This document shows positions 7,584 through 12,636 of a stretch of 14,650 nt of DNA, one piece after another; positions within the stretch are counted from its first letter, which is position 1; each line of letters begins with the position of its first letter. Location of the stretch: NCBI GenBank assembly GCA_003554375.1, contig PWGF01000191.1, positions 1-14,650 on the forward strand. Direction: 5' to 3'. This stretch comes from Spirochaetaceae bacterium (lineage in GTDB: Bacteria > Spirochaetota > Spirochaetia > DSM-27196 > SKKC01). Below the pieces are notes generated by a model. That model searched no databases, had not been told where the DNA came from, and worked only from the letters and a program-made list of their open reading frames with translations. The translations under genes and the position numbers were made by a program.

Positions 7584-8710
7584 AGTACCGGAACGGCTTA
7601 CTCGAAACCACAGTATGGTCCTCAGTCCTCCTCGTTCTCCTTGTCCTCGGGGCACCGTCGCATCTCTTTGCGGAGGAACCGTTGACCGGCTATCTGCTCG
7701 AGCCGCGCCGCATATCCGCTGCCGATCCCGAGCGGGAAACGCTGCAACTGCGCTTCACGCACCTGTTGCCTATTACGCTCGATGATCCGCGTTTCATCGA
7801 TGCGTTCGAGTTGGAGATTGCCGGCCCGCCACGCTTGCAGGAGGGGCATATAACCGTCGCGGCACTCCTCTTTGGCGAAATCGCACACAATATCTTAGAG
7901 GAATCCCCCGACAGAAGGATACAAACCCGCGCCCGCCGGCTACACTTCATGCCTGCCGAGGAGAGCGAGCGGAAGTTCCTCCGAGTATCAGTGCAGGAAC
8001 CCGCTCCCCCTCCTGGCGGTCGCGCAGACAGCGTCGCCGACCTTCCAGCCACCGCGTATCCGGTGGTGTTCCGTCTGGCGCCACTAGGCAAAGGCATCTC
8101 CGACGAAGCGCTGGACTCACCGTTTGAAGTTACTATTCACACTGTTGCCCGCAATGAAGGAGCCGTATCGGTCGACTTTCACGCGCCCCCGGAGAGCGAC
8201 CGGTTGGCGAAGACAGAGGATCTGCCGCCCCCGTCGCTGACTAATGCGCGTCTGTTCTTGAACGGCGAAGAGCCTCGAATCGACGAAGATCGCGGGGAGA
8301 TCATCGCACCGACCGGATTCCAGAGTCTTCGGGTGGAAGCACCCGGTTACACACCGGTTCGGAAGACTGTCGGTGTCCAACAGGGCACCGTTACTTCGAC
8401 CACCCTAAGTCTAGAGTTCCAAGCCGCTACGCTCTACCTAGACGCGCCTCCCGGGACACGACTGTTTCTCGACGGGACCGTAATCAGCGACCGCATCCGA
8501 ACCGAGACGGAGATTCGACCCGGTATCCGCCGCCTCGTAGTACGAAGAAGGGGAACGACAAAAGAGCGCTACGTCCGCTTCCGCGTCGGAGAGAGTTACC
8601 ACATCGAGATACGCGACAACGAAGACGGCGACTACTCCATCATGGGGATCGAAACCGAGGATCTCGTTGTCTTCAGGCCGGCTGACGGAGCTGATCGAGA
8701 GGAAGATTGA
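7580..8710 (+). CDS. Exported PEGA-domain protein
   Basis: A 376-residue protein with a clear Sec signal peptide, cleaved probably after Ala31 (HLFA/EE). The middle (about 35-215) is beta-rich and unassigned. Two PEGA-like beta-sandwich segments follow: about 222-278 (ending FQSLRVEAPGYTPVRKTV) and about 284-345 (LYLDAPPGTRLFLDG). PEGA domains occur in surface and periplasmic proteins of many bacteria, often with envelope functions, but have no fixed activity. A Pro/Gly-rich linker (140-147) lacks structure. It is the last gene of the operon and is translationally coupled to the M23 enzyme by a four-base overlap, so a role in the same wall-related process is likely. The exact function is unknown. 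Confidence 0.8.
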   Translation: MKYRNGLLETTVWSSVLLVLLVLGAPSHLFAEEPLTGYLLEPRRISAADPERETLQLRFTHLLPITLDDPRFIDAFELEIAGPPRLQEGHITVAALLFGEIAHNILEESPDRRIQTRARRLHFMPAEESERKFLRVSVQEPAPPPGGRADSVADLPATAYPVVFRLAPLGKGISDEALDSPFEVTIHTVARNEGAVSVDFHAPPESDRLAKTEDLPPPSLTNARLFLNGEEPRIDEDRGEIIAPTGFQSLRVEAPGYTPVRKTVGVQQGTVTSTTLSLEFQAATLYLDAPPGTRLFLDGTVISDRIRTETEIRPGIRRLVVRRRGTTKERYVRFRVGESYHIEIRDNEDGDYSIMGIETEDLVVFRPADGADREED

Positions 8711-8771
8711 CTGCTCCCGCGCCTGGGCCGCTTCGATCCTGGAAAGACGCAGCGGATGAGCAGTAAGGGGG

Positions 8772-8800
8772 TTGTCGTTTGTCGCAAAAGGGAGTAAGAA
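8772..8800 (+). promoter_or_regulatory. Low-confidence promoter before the structured RNA
   Basis: TTGTCG (8772-8777) and TAAGAA (8795-8800) are 17 bases apart. The spacing is right but the match is weak. If used, transcription would begin near 8807 and yield a transcript of about 120 bases that carries the dyad, the C-rich-loop hairpin and the terminator. Confidence 0.22.
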
Positions 8801-8809
8801 TTTGGTAAA

Positions 8810-8928
8810 GGTTTGTCGTCGTATGACGACACTGGTTATATCGGCTACACATAGTTCCCCTCCCAGTTTACTATTGTAAGCCGATAACCGAACGGTCTGG
8901 GCCGGTTCTGCAGAGCCGGCCCTTTTTT
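8810..8928 (+). ncRNA. Candidate small RNA with C-rich apical loop
   Basis: Three consecutive hairpins end in an intrinsic terminator. The first is TGTCGTC-GTAT-GACGACA (8814-8831). The second pairs 8834-8855 with 8870-8889 in about 19 base pairs, broken only by small bulges (8839-8840, 8850, 8878), and exposes the 14-base loop TCCCCTCCCAGTTT (8856-8869). The third is the terminator stem. A C-rich, anti-Shine-Dalgarno-like loop is typical of known regulatory small RNAs of firmicutes such as RsaE. The 5' end is uncertain: the RNA could have its own promoter (8772-8800) or be processed from the 3' UTR of the operon. Existence as a discrete RNA is inference. The structure is visible directly. 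Confidence 0.45.
8899..8928 (+). terminator. Intrinsic transcription terminator
   Basis: GGGCCGG (8899-8905) pairs perfectly with CCGGCCC (8916-8922) around a ten-base segment that can itself pair partly. Six T residues (8923-8928) follow directly. It ends the plus-strand envelope operon, or the candidate small RNA, about 190 bases after the last stop codon. Confidence 0.93.
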
Positions 8929-8939
8929 GTCCGCACCGC

Positions 8940-8971
8940 CGCGTCCGTGCCTCCTTACCCGGAGGGACGCG
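8940..8971. repeat. Inverted repeat, hairpin without T-run
   Basis: CGCGTCC (8940-8946) pairs with GGACGCG (8965-8971). Inside, CTCC (8951-8954) pairs with GGAG (8961-8964), so the element folds as 7 + 4 base pairs with a four-base bulge. It lies just after the terminator and upstream of the PBP promoter. No T-run flanks it on either strand, so it is not an obvious terminator. Confidence 0.4.
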
Positions 8972-9002
8972 CCCGATGCTGTGAGCGGGCAAAAGGAGCA
9001 GC

Positions 9003-9014
9003 AAGCAATTGCTT
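9003..9014. promoter_or_regulatory. Perfect 12-base palindrome upstream of the PBP promoter
   Basis: AAGCAATTGCTT is fully self-complementary and lies 35 bases before the -35 box of the PBP gene. That is a typical place for a dimeric regulator to bind. No regulator can be named from the sequence. Confidence 0.35.
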
Positions 9015-9048
9015 TTAGCGCATCGGATTATGACATTGGCTCGGCACC

Positions 9049-9077
9049 TTGACAAAGGGCATACCGCCCCGTAATTT
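9049..9077 (+). promoter_or_regulatory. Promoter of the PBP gene, start at or next to the ATG
   Basis: A perfect -35 box TTGACA (9049-9054) is followed after 17 bases by TAATTT (9072-9077), a weaker -10 box. The expected transcription start, about seven bases on, falls at 9084, the A of the gene's ATG. No Shine-Dalgarno sequence precedes that ATG, which agrees with a leaderless mRNA. Confidence 0.6.
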
Positions 9078-9083
9078 GGCCAT

Positions 9084-12017
9084 ATGAAGCTGCCCCGTAA
9101 GCGCAAGATACTCCTCAATCTTTTGGTCGGATTTGCCGCATTCATCGCTCTGGCTGTGGGGATCAGCCTTGGGCTCGCCCTTGCCGCATCTCAGAACATT
9201 CGGGATCTCGACGAGTACGGGGATACTTCGCTCGCGTTGCCTACCCGGGTATTGGATCGCGAAGGGCGCTTCATAACTGAGTACTACGGAGACGAGCACC
9301 GTGAACTCATTTCCATTGACGATGTGCCACGACACCTAATCTATGCCCTCATAGTTCGGGAAGACCGGGAGTTCTTCGAGCATCCTGGTTTCAGCTTCAG
9401 AGGCACTTTCCGCGCCGCGTGGAATATCCTCCGGGGAAGCTACGTCTCAGGCGGAAGCACCATTACCCAGCAGCTTGCCGGGCATATGTTTGACGACCGC
9501 GGAGACATCTCCTATGCAAGGAAGCTACGGGAGCTGTGGTGGGCCTTCCAGCTCGAACGTTCCTGGACCAAGCACGAAATCCTTGAGGAGTATCTCAACA
9601 AGATGTATTTCGGGCACGGGACGTGGGGGGTGCAAGCCGCAAGTAACTACTACTTCAACCGGTCGGCCGAGGAGCTCACCCCCGCCGAATCGGTCATGCT
9701 GGTAATCCAACTAGCCAATCCGTCCCGTTACTCGCCTTTCCGGTCGCCGCAACGGGCGCGCAACATGCAGAGAGTGATCCTCAACGAGATGGTCTCAGCA
9801 GGCTACCTCAGTCAAGAGGAGGCGGACTATTCGTTCGAGGAATACTGGATGCACTACGATTTCACCCGAGGGTCCGCTTCCACGGCTTTCTTGGATCGGG
9901 AGGACGAAGCTCCCTACTTCAGCGAGTATGTTCGGGGTCAACTGGAGGGCGATATTCTGCTCGGCCGACCGGTCAACATTAACCGCGCAGGATACACTGT
10001 ACACACTACGCTCGACCTCGAGTACCAACGCATCGGTGAGCGCTATCTGCGCGAAGGGTTGGATCGAGCCAACCGGCGCGTTGAAGAGCAGCGGCGTATA
10101 GCCAGAGAGCTTGCCGAAGAAGAACTCCTCCCCATTGTGGACCTTCTGGCACTTACGTTCGACCTGCCGGACCTGCGCCTGGCCGAGGCCAAGACCAGTG
10201 CACGCGCAAAGGATTACTATCACGACGAGCTTGGCCCGATTCTTTCGGCGGCTAACCTTATTTTCGGAAGCACGCAGGATCAGTCGCTCCAACAGGCGCT
10301 TCAGCGTTCGCATCTGACGCGGCGCGAAGAACGCAGCGCCGGCCGCGTCGAAGCCGCGCTGGTCACTATGGAGCAGGAATCCGGGCACATAATCACAATG
10401 ATCGGCGGAAGCGAGTTCGAGACGATCAATCAGCTAAACCGCGCGGTAGATGGCCGTCTGGAACCCGGAAGCGCTTTCAAGCCGCTCTACTACGCCGCAG
10501 CAATCGAAAAGCGAGAGGTTACACCGGCTACAATCCTATATGATGCACCGGTCGTCTTCCGCAACGATGACGGCTCAACCTATCGGCCAAGAAACTACGG
10601 CGGTAACTGGTGGGGCCCTGTAACCGTGCGCGAGGCGCTGGCACGATCCTTCAATATTCCTTCGATTAGCGTATTCAACCGTGTCGGATTCACGAACGCC
10701 TTGAACACCTCTGCGCGGCTGCTCGGAATCGGCGAAGACCAAATGCCGAGCCGGAATCTAGAGCGGCGCTATCCGGTAGCTCTCGGGATCGCGGTAGTCA
10801 GCCCACTGGAGATGACACGAGCATTCGCCACCTTGGCCAACCAAGGGCGGCGAGTAGATCCTCTTGCCGTACGATACGTGGAGGACCGGGACGGCAGTAT
10901 CGTTGCCGAGCCCGAACGGGAGCTCCGGCTGGAGCAACGCGATCGTGGACGCGAGCAGCAGATCGTGAGCCCCCAGACCGCTTACATCATGACCGACCTC
11001 ATGCGCTCCACCTTCGATCACCGGGAAGAAAGCGGCACTTTGCGCTCACGGGAACCGATAATGGACATGGCTGCCAAGACCGGGACGACGCAGAACTGGC
11101 AGGATGGCTGGGTCATCGGATATTCACCGTACTACACGACGACGATGTGGTTTGGATTTGACCGCGGCCGGCACACTCTTGGAACTGAGCAGTACGGGGC
11201 CGCACTCGCAGGCCCATTGTGGACCGATTTCATGAATGAAATTCATGAAGACTATGAGCCGATCGATATTCCCCGACCCGAGGATGGGATACGCGAGCTG
11301 AAGATCTCACCGGAAACCGGCTTGCTCGTAACCTCAGACTATACCGGCCCTTCCCGCGAGGAACTCTTCCTCTCCGGGACCGAGCCGACCGACTATCATC
11401 CCGTAGGCCCCGAATACCAACGGCAAGTGGAGCGTGACATCGACCGGCTGCGCAGAACGGCAACCTCACGGGGGCTTCGTCCAGGTGAAGAGTTTGCCGA
11501 GCGCATCGCGCTACCGACGGTCGACGAAGCCATGAGCGCATCACCTCGTGCAGATGTCGACCTGGAGGAGGAGTTTGGGTTCTCTCCGGCCGGTTCCTTC
11601 GAGGAGGACTGGACACAGGATCCCGCGGTGCACCCCGACGACAGGGATGACGCGTGGGGCGAAGAGTGGGACGCGGCGCTTGAAGGATGGGACCGCGAGG
11701 ACGAGCTGCTCCAGGAAGGTGCAGACGCTGAAGAGCTCGATCTTGACAGTGTCGAGACAGCCGAGCCTGATGATCGCGATGCTCCCGTGAGCACCGATCC
11801 TATAACCCCGGGACGAGAACTCGGAACGGACCCCGACGATCCGGATCTAGAGGACGAGCCAACAATGGACTGGGATGATATAGACGACCTGGATGGAACG
11901 GACGAGGACTGGGACGATCCTCTCGACGAAGAAGACATCGACAGCTTCTACGACGATTGGACTTTTGATGAAGACGAGGACGAAGACGAGGAAGACGTGA
12001 ATCCCTTCCTCGATTAG
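9084..12017 (+). CDS. Class A penicillin-binding protein with acidic C-terminal tail
   Basis: A 977-residue bifunctional peptidoglycan synthase of PBP1A type. A short basic N-terminus and one membrane helix (about 8-34) anchor it. The glycosyltransferase GT51 domain (about 75-255) shows the catalytic Glu93 in REDREFFEHPG, GGSTITQQLAG (123-133) and the ERSWTKHEILEEYLNKMYFG region. The transpeptidase domain (about 410-740) has the active Ser463 in SAFK (463-466), SFN (522-524) and KTGT (665-668), so both activities look intact. Residues about 824-977 are an extra tail, about 45% Asp/Glu with four Arg and no Lys, and with scattered Trp. Typical PBP1A proteins lack such a tail. The ATG has no ribosome-binding site, and an in-frame stop (9072-9074) rules out a nearby upstream start. 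Confidence 0.95.
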   Translation: MKLPRKRKILLNLLVGFAAFIALAVGISLGLALAASQNIRDLDEYGDTSLALPTRVLDREGRFITEYYGDEHRELISIDDVPRHLIYALIVREDREFFEHPGFSFRGTFRAAWNILRGSYVSGGSTITQQLAGHMFDDRGDISYARKLRELWWAFQLERSWTKHEILEEYLNKMYFGHGTWGVQAASNYYFNRSAEELTPAESVMLVIQLANPSRYSPFRSPQRARNMQRVILNEMVSAGYLSQEEADYSFEEYWMHYDFTRGSASTAFLDREDEAPYFSEYVRGQLEGDILLGRPVNINRAGYTVHTTLDLEYQRIGERYLREGLDRANRRVEEQRRIARELAEEELLPIVDLLALTFDLPDLRLAEAKTSARAKDYYHDELGPILSAANLIFGSTQDQSLQQALQRSHLTRREERSAGRVEAALVTMEQESGHIITMIGGSEFETINQLNRAVDGRLEPGSAFKPLYYAAAIEKREVTPATILYDAPVVFRNDDGSTYRPRNYGGNWWGPVTVREALARSFNIPSISVFNRVGFTNALNTSARLLGIGEDQMPSRNLERRYPVALGIAVVSPLEMTRAFATLANQGRRVDPLAVRYVEDRDGSIVAEPERELRLEQRDRGREQQIVSPQTAYIMTDLMRSTFDHREESGTLRSREPIMDMAAKTGTTQNWQDGWVIGYSPYYTTTMWFGFDRGRHTLGTEQYGAALAGPLWTDFMNEIHEDYEPIDIPRPEDGIRELKISPETGLLVTSDYTGPSREELFLSGTEPTDYHPVGPEYQRQVERDIDRLRRTATSRGLRPGEEFAERIALPTVDEAMSASPRADVDLEEEFGFSPAGSFEEDWTQDPAVHPDDRDDAWGEEWDAALEGWDREDELLQEGADAEELDLDSVETAEPDDRDAPVSTDPITPGRELGTDPDDPDLEDEPTMDWDDIDDLDGTDEDWDDPLDEEDIDSFYDDWTFDEDEDEDEEDVNPFLD
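11229..11249. repeat. Perfect 9-base inverted repeat inside the PBP gene
   Basis: The arms TTCATGAAT (11229-11237) and ATTCATGAA (11241-11249) flank a three-base centre. It is AT-rich within a GC-rich gene and codes for FMNEIHE, directly after the transpeptidase core. It may be a chance result of this codon string. Confidence 0.4.
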
Positions 12018-12232
12018 CGCATACGGGGGAACTGATGAGCTTCCGTGAGGGCGCTCAGTGAGCTCCTTGCAGCCCGCAGCGGGCACGGCCGCAGAGAGAG
12101 GAGTCGGATGCTGCTTGTGTGCTCCAGAAGCGCCGAGGCGTGATCCTCGCGACAGTATCGGTAGAGCTCCCGGTACGGCGTTGTCAGTCAAGCCGAGTCC
12201 GGGACAGACCAGCGAATAGAGGCAGCAAACGG
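12018..12232. other. Intergenic region before the ParB-like gene
   Basis: These 215 bases hold no clear terminator for the PBP gene. A small GC-rich hairpin GCCCG-CAG-CGGGC (around 12070-12085) has no T-run. A short open frame with a strong ribosome-binding site is listed separately at 12108-12143. No promoter with both boxes was recognised, so read-through from the PBP gene into the ParB-like gene is possible. Confidence 0.5.
12108..12143 (+). CDS. Possible 11-residue leader peptide
   Basis: ATG at 12108 encodes MLLVCSRSAEA and stops at TGA 12141-12143. It is preceded by AGAGAGGAG four bases upstream, a stronger ribosome-binding site than that of the next gene. Such a tiny frame may be a translated leader or may be meaningless. 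Only the strong start signal supports it. Confidence 0.22.
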   Translation: MLLVCSRSAEA

Positions 12233-12631
12233 ATGCAGTTGCCCATAGACGACATTGTGGTCCGGCGCCGCGTACGAAGCTCCTTGGGGGACCTTACCCC
12301 CCTCATGGAGAGTCTGCGCCGCCACGGCCTTATGAACCCTATTGTCATAAACAGTCAGAATGAGCTCATTGCGGGGCAACGGCGGCTGGAGGCAGCGCGT
12401 CGTTTGGGCTGGACGTCGGTGACCGTACGCGTTATGGACAAAATGGACTCCGCTGAGCTTCTGGAGATGGAGCTGGACGAGAATCTTCACCGGAAGTCAC
12501 TCTCCACGGAGGAGCTTGCGGAAGCTCACACCCGCCTCGAGCGGTTGCGCAACCCCGGCCTCCTCAAGCGGATCTTCCGGGCCGTGATCCGTTTCTTCCA
12601 ACGCCTATTCGGCAGAACCGAAGCGCTATAG
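12233..12631 (+). CDS. ParB N-terminal-domain protein with C-terminal amphipathic helix
   Basis: A 132-residue protein from ATG 12233 (TAGAGG ten bases upstream). Upstream frame to GTG 12119 is open but has no domain character. Residues about 1-100 match the ParB/Spo0J N-terminal (CTP-binding) fold: MQLPIDDIVVRR, SLRRHGLMNPIVI, IAGQRRLEAARRLGW with Gly48-Gln-Arg-Arg51 in place of the usual GERR, and DENLHRKSLSTEEL (Glu83-Arg87), equivalent to ParB ENLQR. The usual helix-turn-helix and dimer domains are absent. Instead residues 108-126 (LLKRIFRAVIRFFQRLFG) form a basic amphipathic helix of the kind that lies on membranes. A nucleotide-dependent membrane-associated switch is plausible. It is not the chromosomal ParB. 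Convergent with pyrBI, with five bases between stop codons. Confidence 0.8.
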   Translation: MQLPIDDIVVRRRVRSSLGDLTPLMESLRRHGLMNPIVINSQNELIAGQRRLEAARRLGWTSVTVRVMDKMDSAELLEMELDENLHRKSLSTEELAEAHTRLERLRNPGLLKRIFRAVIRFFQRLFGRTEAL

Positions 12632-12636
12632 AGCGC
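12608..12636. terminator. Tandem small hairpins between convergent genes
   Basis: TTCGG-CAGAA-CCGAA (12608-12622) and GCGCT-ATAG-AGCGC (12623-12636) sit back to back at the end of the ParB-like gene, whose TAG stop lies in the second loop region. The minus-strand pyrBI stop codon begins at 12639 and ends at 12637. They could slow or end transcription from both sides, but no T-run follows on either strand. Confidence 0.25.

Larger units (their letters stand above)
8711..9083. other. Structured intergenic region between envelope operon and PBP gene
   Basis: These 373 bases hold no convincing gene. In order: nested stems at 8710-8764 (CTGCTC/GAGCAG outside, CCGCT/AGCGG inside); three GTT(T)GTCG repeats (8771, 8777, 8811); a seven-base dyad at 8814-8831; a long hairpin with a C-rich loop at 8834-8889; the intrinsic terminator at 8899-8928; a further hairpin at 8940-8971; a 12-base palindrome at 9003-9014; and the PBP promoter at 9049-9077. 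The stretch 8764-8890 is visibly richer in A and T than the flanking genes. Confidence 0.75.

Noticed and set aside
8834..8846. TATATC at 8837-8842 as a -10 box for a shorter small RNA
   Set aside because: With TTGTCG (8813-8818) the spacing is near 18 and possible, but the start would cut off the left arm of the long hairpin. Kept only as an alternative.
8438..9145. Minus-strand open frame of 235 codons across the intergenic region
   Set aside because: It is antisense to the PEGA gene and the PBP start, crosses the terminator and structured RNA, and shows no domain or ribosome-binding site.
11396..11938. Minus-strand Ser/Arg-rich frame of 180 codons
   Set aside because: It is a shadow of the acidic PBP tail: Asp/Glu codons read in reverse give Ser/Arg/Pro.
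12058..12219. Fifty-three-codon frame starting at GTG 12058
   Set aside because: It has no ribosome-binding site and an irregular composition, and overlaps the short frame with the stronger start signal.
12119..12232. Extension of the ParB-like protein to GTG 12119
   Set aside because: The added 38 residues do not resemble the ParB domain, which begins at MQLPIDDI, and TAGAGG supports ATG 12233.
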